Assembly: GCF_932276165.1 (NCBI RefSeq)
Contig: NC_064009.1
Span: 5,456,001 to 5,520,000, forward strand
Source: Plutella xylostella
Lineage: Eukaryota > Arthropoda > Insecta > Lepidoptera > Plutellidae
Reading direction: 5' to 3'
Length of the DNA: 64,000 bases
The notes beneath the pieces were generated by a model that was not told where the DNA came from, ran no database searches, and saw only the letters and a program-made list of their open reading frames with translations. The first letter of the stretch is position 1, and every line of letters starts with the position of its first letter. Made by a program: the position numbers and the translations under genes. Positions 34,453 through 46,084 of this stretch are shown here, in pieces.

Positions 34453-35682
34453 GTAAGTGTTTGGTGTATTGTTGTGAAGTGTGATTATTTAGTGACAAAA
34501 GTGGTTCTAAAAATAATATATACGTATAGGAACTCTTAAACGGTCTTCTCAACCGGCTATCGTATCTGAGTGTTAAATTAAAACCATAAGTACAAAAAAT
34601 GCGCCTACAACTTACTGATAGATAACAATAAAATTATGATCGATTATAAAAAATAAGAGAAAAAACATAAATTTTTAAAATATGGAGTTTCGTGTGAAAA
34701 TAAGAGTGATCCTCGCGGTGGATGCACTAGACTTTCACTTTCCGTCCAGTGCCAGCCCGCACACTCACACCTACACACTTACTCACTTGGTCCTGTCGAC
34801 TATCTAAATATCTCTAGCACTTAGGCTTTTCCACGACACAAGTTCGTTGTACCTACGCACCGAGGCTTTCAAACCTCGACTCATTAGCCGTGTAAAACCG
34901 AAAGCGCTTCACATAATTTCTCTTTTCTATTCAACCTTTATCTGTGCGATTGATCAGAGAAAAGCATCTTAAAGTATTATTTTCATTTGAACAATAGAAG
35001 AAAAGCATGTGAGACCGATCTGTGGGTGGATGTTGTAACGTGTTGCATAAAGTAAACAAGATTCGGTCGGCACGATTGGGCAGTTGCATAACCACATTAC
35101 GGGTTCGTTATACTGCGAGGTGACGCACCGCGCGGCCTGCGCCTGCGCCGATTGCCGATGAGCTTCTTGGGCTACTTTCCTCGGCAATGACACCAATAAC
35201 ACTTTTAAAGACAACAATAACAAAGGATGACACCGTTTAGCTATCTTTTGTTCTGTCTTAATTAATGGATATATGTAATTAATTTGCATAAACATACATA
35301 CTTACACACTTAACACGGGTTTGCCACAAATACGTTTCATAACTATTTGCAAACATTGATTGAATTTTATTGCAGTATTCTTTTTTTGTATAACACAAAA
35401 TTTGCAATATCTCGTTTGTTTACCCGTTTGCTTCCGTATTTGTGGTAAATATCCGTAAACCTATACTTACATGCAAATGTGAGAGTCTAGCCCACGCCGC
35501 CGCCGCCGCGGCCGCGCTGACATTATGGAGCCTTACATAACAAGACAACGCCGATTCCGCCCGCGAAAGTAAAAGTGCTCCTATGTTCACTCGTATTTCG
35601 AAACAACGACACGCTTAGCTGAAGAAGGATATCTTACATTAACGGCAACAACTCAATTTGAACTTCTTTTGTTTCACAGATC

Positions 35683-38600
35683 ATGCGGTGGTTAACGATA
35701 AGCTGTTTGCTGCTACCGATAATCATCGCGAGCGCGGCCGCTGAGTGGTCGTGGGGAGGCGATTCCGCGGCGAAGGAAACTAGCGATAACACTGAACTAC
35801 TAGAAGGTGAACGGTTGGGCGCAGCACAGGATAAGGACCTGGAGTCTAATGGCACCGTTCTAGATGACATTGTTGGAGAAATCATCAGCAGCAAACAGGG
35901 CAGGAGCCTGGGCGGCTTTGACGACGTGTATGCAGACCCGACCATCAAAGACGCTCTGGAAGCTGGAGACGACTCTGAGGCCAGACAGCTGGTCAAGGAC
36001 CGTTTGTGCAGTCTGGGATTAGTGCAAGTGAGTATTGCACAAAATAACAAATTAAAACTAAGTACATTTTGCTAAACACTCTAAATCTAAAGTAACTTCT
36101 ACTATATTTTTACTTATGTATTTTCCTTATTTTCAGTGCGACGATGAGGATGTCCAAGAAAAACGAACCTACGTCTCTCCCGATGAACTGATCTACGCTC
36201 AACCTGTCGACATCACGCCTGTAGGAAAGCCGATCGCTTCCATTCCTGTCCGTGGACCCCCGCGAGCGTACGGAGCACCCAAACCAATGCCGCAATACCA
36301 ATCCCGCCCCATTAAAACACCACCGAAGAGGATGGGCTATGGCGAAAACGTGCGACCAGGATTCTCCGAAAAATACGGACAAGTCTCCAACAACCAATAT
36401 TCCCAGAGCAACGGTCTCTACAATGGATTCAATGCACAGAACTACGTCACTAAACCCCCAAGTTACGCTGGTGAAAGCCCTTACGCTTACGAAAACAACA
36501 GGCCCAGCTACAACAACAAAGCCCCCGCCTCGTCTTCTGGCTCGAAGCCGGAGTCCGTCGTGCAGCAACATGTGCACCACCACTACGTGCACGATGACTC
36601 GAACAAGGACCCGAAGGTCATCATCAAGCCCGTGGCCATCCCCGTTGGCTCCGTCGGCTCCATCAATGCCCAGTCCCTCGCCCAGCAGCAAACCGACATC
36701 ATCACCGCCGCCGGAGGCGACTACAGCTTCGGAAGCGGCAGCGGCGGATTCAAGCCGATGTCGGGCATCTACGCCCAGGAGAACCGACCAATCAACACTG
36801 ATACTATCTATGGTTCTCAATACAACCAGGGAGGCTACAACAAAGGATCCGGTAACATTGGCGGTCAAGGGCTACCAGGACCTTATTCGCCTAACTCATT
36901 CGACGATCAAAAGTACGGCAATTCCCTAGGAAACTACGCCAGCAACACTGATTTCTACAAGAAAGAATTCCAAGTGGGATCTTCTGGAAATAGCTTATAC
37001 AACCAGGGCCCTGCTACTTTTGGCCAGAACAACGGCTTCCAAGACAACTACCATGAGCCCAAGGCCCAAGGATTTGAGTGCGTTTGCGTCAACTACGATC
37101 AATGTCCCAGTCAAGAAATTATTGGCCGCAGAGATGACCTTTACCTGCCAATCGACCCAAGAAACAAAGGCAGTGAAATCACAGCTCTGACTGAAGATCA
37201 GTTAGATAATGTAACCGTATCGGAATCTACATCCGAAACCAAACCTGCTAACTCCACAGAATCCGAAGCTAAAACAGTATCCAAGCGTGAGGTCAAAGCT
37301 GAAGAAAAATCTGACGAAGCCAACAAAGATGTCGAACCGGTAAGATATTTAACCATATTTCTTCTACGAAACATTTTCATACCATGCTTTAATATTCTAA
37401 TAATTCCCAAACATGACCTACTAACTCAACCTTTCCTACCATCAACCAATCGAAATCACCAAAAAGTAAGACTGGTGTAACTCATCGAATCACCAAACCA
37501 TACAAATAGAACTGATTTAAAAACGAAAGTTAACTATTTGTAACGGCTAACGAAAGAACCACTAAACACGGGCATTGACATAATTCTAACACTCAATACA
37601 TAATGTACTTCGAAAATATTGACTCATGCCGTGTTACCGCAGCGCTTCTTTGGATCGGCCGGCTACGGCGGCAATGGCAATGGCAACAAACAAGTGCAGC
37701 CCACGTTTGGTGTCTCTTTTGGGTTGCCCCAGACTTCTCATGGTGGTTATCCTGTAAATCCCTTTAACGCAAATCCTGTCCAAAATCCTTATGGTCCAGC
37801 ACTCAATGGAGGTGGCCTGAATTTGGGTCTCGTATCTGTTAATCCGTTGTTAGCCGTACAAGTTACCAAAAACGATTACGGTGAGAAGGTAGTCAAACCA
37901 TTTGTCAACCTCCACGTTACTCCTAATGAGCATGTAGTTAATAAACTTGGCCACTTGCTTCATGAACAGAAAACATATCTGCTGAACAAACACGAGCACT
38001 ATCATCATCATGATCCGTACCACCACTACAATCCCGTCCGCCCTTACTACAACCACCACATCCCGCATCCTCCTCACTATTCTTCCCCACATTACCCCTC
38101 CCCGCACTACCCCGCGCCGCACTACCCTGCCCCTCACTACCCCAGACCTCCAGTTTATTCTCCTCACCACAATCATTACGAACCAACTGGATACGGTCCA
38201 GTTTTTAAACAAAATGCTAATATCCCAACCGGACATGATGATGATTACTACGACGAAGATAATGGCAATAGTTACGATGACCAGTCCTTAGATTACAACT
38301 CCGGATTCTACAATCCCTCTTTTGAAAGATCAGCTAATAATAGTAATTTGAACGGCAACAACTATGCCAACCGCTATGCGTATTCCCGATCCCTGACCCT
38401 TCCCTCGCCTAGTCCTGGGGCAAACCGGGGAGGCCAAACCGTCAAATTCCCATCGAATAGAAGAAAGAGGGACACTACTGTAGAAACTGTTAAAAGCGAG
38501 ACTATTGAAGAGGTAACTTAGCTTATACATCAATCTTTATAACCCATGACTTGAGTTTAGTTAAATTCTGATGATAAAACATTGTCTGTGAAAGGGCAAA

Positions 38601-39656
38601 CTTATTTATCATAATACTTATATTCTTTTCCAGAGAGCATACGGCCGTCCTCAGCTACCGCAGCAACAGTGCCGAGCTAACCAAGTGTGCTGCCGTAAGC
38701 CTCTGCGCCCACAAGCCGCCAACCAAGGCCAGTGCGGTATCCGCCACTCTCAGGGAATAAACGGCAGGATCAAGACCCCGTCATACGTCGACGGCGACAG
38801 CGAGTTCGGAGAGTACCCGTGGCAGGTCGCCATCCTGAAGAAGGACCCGAAAGAATCCGTCTACGTTTGCGGAGGAACACTGATTGATGGACTACACATT
38901 ATGACTGCTGCTCACTGCATTAAATCGTAAGTTTCCTCCTGCATTATGTCTCTTTTAAAGTACCTAATTCTTTGATTTCTGCTTCTTTAATTCAAAAGAT
39001 CTCAATTTCCAAGTCGTTTACAATAGCAATTTTCCTGTTTCAGACATCACGCTTCTGACCTGCGAGTCCGTCTCGGCGAATGGGACGTGAACCACGACGT
39101 GGAGTTCTTCCCCTACATCGAGCGAGACGTCCTCTCCGTGCACGTGCACCCGCAGTACTACGCCGGCACCCTGGACAACGACCTCGCCATCCTGAAACTG
39201 CAGTCGCCAGTCGAATGGACGAAGTACCCCCACATCAGCCCCGCCTGTCTGCCCGACAAATACACCGACTACGCCGGACAGAGATGCTGGACCACTGGAT
39301 GGGGCAAGGACGCGTTTGGAGACTACGGGAAGTACCAGAACATCCTGAAGGAGGTGGACGTGCCGATCCACGGCCACAACCAGTGCCAGCAGCAGCTGCG
39401 GCAGACGCGGCTCGGCTTCAACTACGAGCTGAGCCCCGGGTTCCTGTGCGCCGGCGGGGAGGAGGGCAAGGACGCGTGCAAGGGAGACGGCGGTGGCCCG
39501 CTGGTGTGCGAGCGAGGCGGCACGTGGCAGCTGGTGGGCGTGGTCTCGTGGGGCATCGGCTGCGGCCAGCCCGGCGTGCCCGGCGTGTACGTCAAGGTGG
39601 CGCACTACCTCGACTGGATCGCGCAGGTCACCGGCAAATACTCCAACTACAACTAA
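35683..39656 (+). CDS. scaf: Scarface-like CLIP-domain serine protease homologue
   Basis: Coding exons 35683-36027, 36137-37339, 37643-38512, 38634-38926 and 39044-39656 join in frame to 1107 residues. A signal peptide (MRWLTISCLLLPIIIASAAA) indicates secretion. The start follows an acceptor by three bases. A region containing LIYAQPVDITPVGKP precedes Tyr/Asn/Pro-rich sequence. CLIP-type cysteines lie near 430-438 and 819-826, separated by a His/Pro/Tyr-rich insert with an RRKR site at 789-792. The chymotrypsin-like domain keeps His900 (TAAHC) and Asp950 (DNDLA) but has Gly1053 in GDGGGP where the nucleophilic Ser should be, so it cannot cleave. In flies scarface is a secreted inactive homologue acting in epithelial closure and JNK feedback; the name is inferred from remembered similarity. 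At 1107 residues it is longer than I expect of the fly protein. Confidence 0.85.
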
Positions 39657-40062
39657 GCTTCGCGGCAAGCTCACAGCATATCATCTCATAATGCTTATCA
39701 TGAAAGTGAAACTATCAAGAAAGTATTTATTTTTTAGACTCTAGTAGACTATTTAATTTTAATTTATTATGCTTTGGATGGTAATATCCAGAGTGGCCAA
39801 GTAAATGCGTGTAGCAATTTTTGTATACAATACATTTTTAAATGTTAATAAAATTATTAAATTAAATATAAAATACACTTTTTATTTTATAAAACTTCTA
39901 AATTTCCACCCTTTGTAGGCACTTTACATTTTATCTACAGTTTGAGGCAAAAAGTTTAGATGTAATTAAAAAGAATATTGCGTCAATTTAACATATTATA
40001 AAACGTAACTAACAACCAAACATATTTCTTTACTTATTAATGCGAGCAATTAGTATTTCATA

Positions 40063-42179
40063 ATGGCTGGTAAAGTTTCAGACAGAAAACCAAAGAAGTT
40101 AGCTCAAGCTCAAGAGGAAGAAGCAATAGAGTTCAGTTTACCGACCAGCCTACCGTGCTCCGAAATAAACTATCCCATTCGATTACAGAGGAAATTTAAA
40201 GCAAACTGGCAAGAAATACTAGACGAAGGGGATAAATTTATGAAAGATATAGAGGACACGAAATTATTAAGTCAACCAGCTATTATTAAAGCTCCTTTTA
40301 AAGGTGAGTAGGCTACTCTGTCTGCAAAGCCTCTATGTTAGTCTAGTTATTCTGAAGTAATTATATACTATGTACCTACTGTCATTTTAATGTTAAGTAG
40401 ATTTAGCGTAAAATAATTATATAGTAACACAAACACATAAGCTTTGATTATAATCAAAAGGATATACCAAACCAATATTATTACCAATATTTAAATGCTT
40501 TCTTTATTTTAGATACAGCATGCGATTTCATTTCAAATGAGGTATTTCCTTATTTGTTACCTGCTTTGGAGCAATCACTATGCAAAGCTGAAGTTTGGAA
40601 TGCACTGAAGACACAAACATGTTTCTACAATGGTATCGATCATATAGCTCAGGTATACTTTAACCCCCTTATTCATAGAGAAGTTACAATACGTTTTAAC
40701 TAATAAACTGTTTTGTCCCTCTCCGACAAAGAACAATTTGTTTCTTGACAGAGAGGGACAAAACAGTTTATTAGTTAAAACGTATTGTAACTTTTCTATG
40801 AATAAGGGGGTAAGAATAAAATAATGAATTAAACCATAATAGTGAGATGGGAACAAATCATAGCCGTGGACACAAATATTTTGGCTTCCGGTGAACATCT
40901 TATCATGCCTTAGTTTATTTACTCTATGATCATACCTAAACTGAGCACAGCAGAGCTTGCCATTCCATTATAAAGGTAGTTTTTATCCAATAAATTAAGA
41001 TTTCAGGAACGATATCATCGATTTCAGGAGTTATGGAAAAATAATCCCCGCTTTCCTAGCCGGAAGTTTCACGACGATCACATATTCAATATGCCGTGGG
41101 TTCGAGAATATTTAAAAGAAAAGTTAGTATTTATGTACTAACTACTAATAAGAGGATTTTTACACCATTCAAGCAGTGAACAGCAAACTAGAACTTGTAT
41201 GACGCGAAAAGCCGCCACCTAGCGGTAAACGCGCTAAACCACCACAGCTCCATGAAAATTCGATTTTACACTATGCCTCTTAGATAATTTAGTACCTATA
41301 TTACCTATGTGCATAAACTGAAAACGCTTTCGTAACTAGACCACGGAAAACCTACGATATTATTATGATAAATGGTCCACACATTTGCAATGGCTCTAGT
41401 ATAACACTTCAAATATGACATTCCAGCCCGCGGCCGCTGTACCCCAAGTCCTGGCTCTGGTCGGAGGACTACGCCGCCACCGTCATACAGAAGACGGTGC
41501 GCCAGTACTTCGTGCAGCGCACTGACGAGGTGCAGGAGATGAGGAGCTTCTGGAAGGTTCGTGGTCTATGCTAGATTTAACAATAGTCCTTGAGGGTTAC
41601 TCTATACAGACGAAAAACGAACGAACGAGAGCTGTCCTGTAATCGGCACGTTTAATACAACGAGATAGAGTCGTGGTCGCGCAGCAGCCATCCGAAACTT
41701 TGTTTTTCTTCATATTGACGGATGCCCCTGTTCATCAATCACGCGCCGTATTTATCGCAAATCGTGAAATAGCGACGTTTGTCTGCGTCGATAACGGACC
41801 CGTGCATCGGGAACAGAGACAATGACATAATTTCGCAATTAATATAGCATGATAATGCATCCCATAGAGTCGCATGTTAGCTCTTCGGGCTTGATATTAT
41901 ACCTATAGGTAAAATTTTACAGAGGTAGGTAATTATGTCATCGGCTCAGGGTCTCAAGTGAACTCTTCGCTTACCATTACTTAGTAACTAATAGGGAGCC
42001 ATTAAAATAAGTGAATTATTTTTTACAATGTTCTTAGGAATGTGAGTTATTTAAAATTACGTTTCCAGAAATTGAAGTACGAAAAGGAGCATCCCAGCAT
42101 TGATGAGAACCCATTCTTGGCTCGTTACTTGGCCAAGCACGCACCGGCGCCATTTAATAAGCAAACAACTAAACAGTAG
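40063..42179 (+). CDS. IQCK: IQ motif-containing protein K-like
   Basis: Five exons, 40063-40303, 40513-40652, 41007-41122, 41427-41556 and 42069-42179, join with GT-AG borders and continuous frame to 245 residues. The fourth exon has PRPLYPKSWLWSEDYAATVIQKTVRQYFVQR: a Pro-rich lead into an IQ motif (IQxxxRxxxxR-type), the calmodulin-binding helix. Its order, Pro-rich segment, acidic linker, IQ, then a short basic tail, is that of IQCK. The molecular role of IQCK is poorly known; calmodulin binding, possibly linked to cilia or sperm axoneme, is inference. It lies about 400 bp downstream of the scarface-like gene on the same strand and tail to tail with mRpS34. The second intron begins with a MITE nine bases after the donor. 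Confidence 0.8.
40661..40813. mobile_element. Hairpin MITE in an IQCK-like intron
   Basis: TAACCCCCTTATTCATAGAG and its near-inverse at the right end, with arms of about 70 bp that include AAAACAGTTTATTAGTTAAA and its inverse, and a short loop around 40738. It sits 9 bp after the 5' splice site of the intron. Confidence 0.8.
41590..41720. mobile_element. MITE family C relic in an IQCK-like intron
   Basis: It starts GAGGGTTACTCTATACAG and holds the family blocks ACGAACGAACGAGAGCTG and ACGAGATAGAGTCGTGG. The right terminus is degraded. Confidence 0.55.
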
Positions 42180-42619
42180 TTCCTTTAGTACTGAACAATT
42201 ATTTCTGTAAAAATATTGATGTTTTTTACTTCATTCATGATTGTTAAAGAGAAAGTGTTAAAGTTTTTAAATAGTCTAATTAAACTTCCATTATTTTGTA
42301 TTTCAATTTAAAAGTAAGAGGCAAGTCAGCAGGTAATCTTGCATTTCTTTTTATTTTGTGTAAGTAGGTACTTATTTATTTTAGTATTATGTGCTGATAA
42401 AATTATTTTCCTAAGTATGCATGTCCCTATTGTGTGTCTGAGTTGTTTGTGTGTTATTAGTACTCACACTAAATAATAATGACTTTCAAATAATTTTAAG
42501 ATTTTTCTCTCATTAAATATAGTTATACTTTAAAACACTTCTTTTAATTTTGCTTTTATTTCAACGATACTACATACATAATTACTTTTTAAATCTAACT
42601 AATAAATAAGACCTTTCAC

Positions 42620-44004
42620 TTAGTTAAGTGGCACCCCTTCATACAGGGATGGACTGACTGGTTTGCCGAGGCCCATGGTGAACTCTACGGTGGGCTTCTC
42701 TCCCTCCTTGGCGACCCTCTTCACTCGGTTGGGGCTGTGACTGTAGCTGAGCGGCATCTTGAAGTCTGTCATTATCTGAAATTGAAATACACAGAAGTGT
42801 TATATTTATAATGTGTCCTCTCCTCTGTGCCCTAGGAGATAAAATAACATTTTGTTCCTTATAGTCTATTCGCTGTGTGGGTGTAAATATTTGCTTCTAG
42901 CTTTCCTAAGAGGAATTTTTACCTAGGAACCTTTGCGAATATCATCAAGGTCTGAATTCCCTTCCTAAGTTTGGACCATTTCTCCAACCAAGCTAGACAT
43001 GCTAAATCTAGATATGCAGGTTACCTTACAATGTGTCCTTGTTGTGTATTCCTTCAGCAAAAGAGTGATATGCACACTGTACTTAAAATCATCAAAAGAA
43101 CATCAAGATTACCAAATATGGCATAATAATCCTAACTAATATTATAAATGCGAAAGTAACTGTGTCTGTCTGTTACTCTTTCACGCCAAAACTACTCAAC
43201 AGATTTGGATGAAATTTGGTATACATATGGTCTAGACCCCGAGAAAGAACATAGGCTACTTTTAATCCCAGAATTCCCACGGGAAAACTTGTTAAGGCGA
43301 ATCGAAGCTCGCGGGAACAGCTAGTAGTTTATAAATACCTCAAGTCCTTTCTTCTCATGGTCCTTTTCAATAAACTTCTTCATCAAAGGGGGCATTTCTA
43401 TACTGTTGGGCAACACTACCTCTGGGTAATCATGCACTTTGTCAACTTGCAAGTATTTGGCTTCTTCATTCTTAGGAACAAGTTGATAATCTGGTTTGTA
43501 GGAGGTGCGGTGTATCTCAGTGAGGGTTGGCAGTTTCCGGCCTCGGAAAGTCTTTTCAACCCAAACACGTACTTTTCGTCGTTCCTGGAAATAAGTAACA
43601 TCAAACCATTATGTTTATAAAGTCTAAACAGTTTTACAACATCCAGATTTTAAGGCTAAGGGAAGAGGATGGGTTGGGTAGGTTTGTTAGAAAGAACAAT
43701 TCAATGCACTAATGTATTCGATCTGTACAGTTTAGCCCAGATTAATTATATAATTATGTAATGTAAGTGCGAGTAATATGTATGGTTATACTAATGATAA
43801 GAATATATTTACCTCATCTGGACATGTTTCCACTTTCACAATCTTCATGAATGTCGGTTCTGGATATCTATTAAATACGGATCGGACTACGACTCTTCCG
43901 ACCCCAAAATTTTTAAGGCTTCCCACTATCTCCCATAAGGTTTTACCTTTAAAATCTGTAGTTCTCCCCACATATTTTATAACAGTATTAGTAGCTGTAG
44001 ACAT
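42620..44004 (-). CDS. mRpS34: Mitochondrial ribosomal protein S34
   Basis: Three exons, 44004-43813, 43584-43339 and 42775-42620, join in phase 0 to 197 residues. The N terminus has the diagnostic GRTTDFKGKTLWEIVGSLKN and GVGRVVVRSVFNRYPEPT segments of animal mRpS34, a subunit of the small mitoribosomal subunit needed for mitochondrial translation. The second exon carries a basic segment (ERRKVRVWVEKTFRGRK) and the third a short C-terminal tail. The length fits the family, about 200 residues. The first residues (MSTATNTVIKYVGR) do not form a long presequence. It is on the opposite strand to the IQCK-like gene, with 440 bp between the two stop codons. A Helitron-like copy lies in intron 2. 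Confidence 0.9.
43130..43325 (+). mobile_element. Helitron-like non-autonomous element in an mRpS34 intron
   Basis: Starts TCCTAACTAATATTATAAAT and ends CGCGGGAACAGCTAG, with a shorter GTCT repeat than the other copies. The right end is only 14 bp from the 5' splice site of the minus-strand intron (43338). Confidence 0.7.
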
Positions 44005-44487
44005 AATTACTAGGATTTAATAATCAAAATTCTTAAATTCTGTTTATCAATCAAGTAACATAACCTTTTCCCAACCTCTCGTTTCTTTTGAAGTTATGTT
44101 GACAACTTGTCAAATTTACAGAAATTCTAAATCTATTCTGTGGAGATCTCAAACACGCTTCAATGGCGACACACGGACGCGGCTGTCAGCCGCGACTGAT
44201 AAAGGCGCCGACACACGCAGAAACAGAACCGCCGCCGGCGGCCATCTATCGGATGATTTTAGAACTTTTTTAAAGAACTATCAGAAAACTTACCTATATA
44301 AAATGAAAAATCCTCAAAACTTTTCAAAATAACCAAAATAAGATTTGAAAATTGCTTCTGTTCCGTAACATAACTAAAAGAAGGCAGGCAAGAAGATACT
44401 GTTTCTACCTATAACCTACTCCTCAGGGACCTCAGTGACTTAATGACTTTAGCATAGGATTCGATACTATTTTCGAATCTACACAAA

Positions 44488-44603
44488 GGGTCACTTTTAC
44501 CAAACGCTAAACGTATTTTAATAAAATTTTAAATACATTTTGTACTAACTGACATACGTATGACAGGCTACTAAATACGTTTAGCGTTTAGTGAAATTCC
44601 ACC
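44488..44603. mobile_element. Hairpin MITE
   Basis: GGGTCACTTTTACCAAACGC and inward AAACGTATT are mirrored by AATACGTTTAGCGTTTAGTG near 44572 and its end ATTCCACC. Arms ~30 bp, no coding capacity. Confidence 0.6.
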
Positions 44604-44704
44604 TAACATATGGAAAAAACAAATGTCACTTTTGGAACTAACTTTGCCTTACATTTTGACAGTGACAGTTGACGATACGCAACGTTAACGGAGGTTCGAA
44701 ACTT

Positions 44705-44747
44705 ATGCTCGCGACTCTTTGGCCGCACTTTTCAAGTTTTTCGGACG
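44705..44747 (+). other. Possible short first coding exon
   Basis: ATG followed by 14 codons (MLATLWPHFSSFSD) and then a strong donor, G then GTAAGT, at 44748. The sequence upstream is moderately GC-rich. No matching downstream exon was found, so it could be a chance combination or part of an unseen gene. Confidence 0.25.
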
Positions 44748-45357
44748 GTAAGTTAAAAGCTACGTTTTTTTTCTACAATTCAAAATAAAGTCTATCAGTC
44801 TATAGTCATGAAAATAAAGAGTGCGATTTTGCATTGTCAGTTTAACTTAAAGTTGATAACGATTGATAATCCCTTTTTAGCATATAACCGTTTTTTACGA
44901 CCCGACCATTTACAATCAAAGTACTTACTTATTATACCTTTGATTGAATGATTTCAAAAGGTAGGATGCGCCTGTCAGAACATTTTACTTAAGAAAATGT
45001 CACCTGCGCGCTGGCCCCAATCCAATGAGGCGTTTGTTAAAAAAAAAAAAAGTTCCTTTTTGGAGAAATAGATGGCGTTGTCTGGGGTTGTACCAACTTT
45101 CAAACCCTCAGAACACACTCAGATCACAATATGTTATTCTGTGAGGCAACGAAATGTGAAAGTGACGTAGGTAGGTAGAATTGTAGTATTATTTTCTCTA
45201 TGATGTCGATGTCACTGTTGCTTCAGCGTTCAGTGCGATTGTGCGTACAGCCGTTCTTTTCAAGTTTTCTCAGTTTCCTTGTGTTTCTCCTGTATTAATT
45301 GAGTTGTAGTTGAGCTATCTGCTCCTCCTCCCTTGATACTGTAGAGTTAGTGCACTT

Positions 45358-45419
45358 GAGATAGTGACTCTTTTGAGATAGTGACTCTTGTGAGATAGTG
45401 ACTCTTGTGATAGTGACTG
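45358..45419. repeat. 21-bp tandem repeat, three units
   Basis: GAGATAGTGACTCTTTT, GAGATAGTGACTCTTGT, then a third unit, ending with a partial GATAGTGACTG. It directly precedes the SAP-motif frame. Confidence 0.75.
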
Positions 45420-45432
45420 CTATACTGTAATA

Positions 45433-45531
45433 ATGCCTAAGGACTATGGATCATGGTCCCTTGCCAATCTGAAGATAGAGTTACGAAAACGGAATGCCAA
45501 ACTAACTGGACGGAAAGCCGGTGGTAGCTAG
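45433..45531 (+). pseudogene. Truncated SAP-motif ORF
   Basis: A 32-residue frame, MPKDYGSWSLANLKIELRKR followed by NAKLTGRKAGGS and a stop. The LANLKIELRKRNAKLTGRKA part fits the SAP helix-extended-helix DNA-binding motif at the N terminus. The stop falls inside what should be the second helix, so the frame is cut short. Short N-terminal SAP motifs in front of larger domains are found in several insect mobile-element proteins; descent from one is inference. Upstream is a 21-bp tandem repeat. Confidence 0.5.
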
Positions 45532-46084
45532 CCTATTCACAGAATACTTAGCACTATCCCAAGCCACATGCAGTCTGAGCCTCGGAAGGATGGCTCGCGC
45601 TACCACCCGACATTTAATCACAACTAGTGAGTTCTTATTCTGAGTTTAGTACTCTTTGCTCTCTATGTAATTTTTGACAGTTGGTACACTGCGTTTTCAC
45701 GCCATCTATCGGCTTACCCAAAAGCTCAACTGACAGCTGTCAAGGAAAACGGCTCATTAAATTATGACAGATAATCAGAGAGTGTGATGATGATGTTCTC
45801 TATTCTGTTCCTCTTCCCTTTGATCCCCATCCACTCCATTGCCTTCCCCTTTTACAATCATCCATCCTCTCCTCTCCCCTTCCCTACACTTTACACCCTG
45901 GCCTTGTACTCAAACTCATGTCAAATCCAGTCCGCCTTCTTTCCGTCCTATGCAGCAAACCTACTATACACTTAAAAATGATTAATCTAGTCTGAAGAAA
46001 GCCAATAAGTACTTGGAACCATAGTTCATTATAATGGATCAACATTAGGGAAAGTAAAATAAATATCAGTAAAATCAACTTCAT

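Larger units (their letters stand above)
44005..46080. other. Intergenic region between mRpS34 and Pdk1
   Basis: It holds a hairpin MITE (44488-44603), a possible isolated first exon (44705-44747) and transposon debris with a SAP-motif frame (45433-45531). The 78-codon plus frame at 44096-44332 is unrecognised. The end near 46080 is set by an AATAAA-type signal on the minus strand, the presumed 3' end of Pdk1. Confidence 0.5.

Noticed and set aside
36110..36868. 252-codon minus-strand frame under the scarface-like gene
   Set aside because: It is antisense to exon 36137-37339, which is supported by splice borders and a conserved protein; the antisense product shows no motif.
38010..38291. Thr-rich plus-strand frame inside the scarface-like exon
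   Set aside because: It is the shifted reading of the His/Pro/Tyr-rich codons of the real exon.
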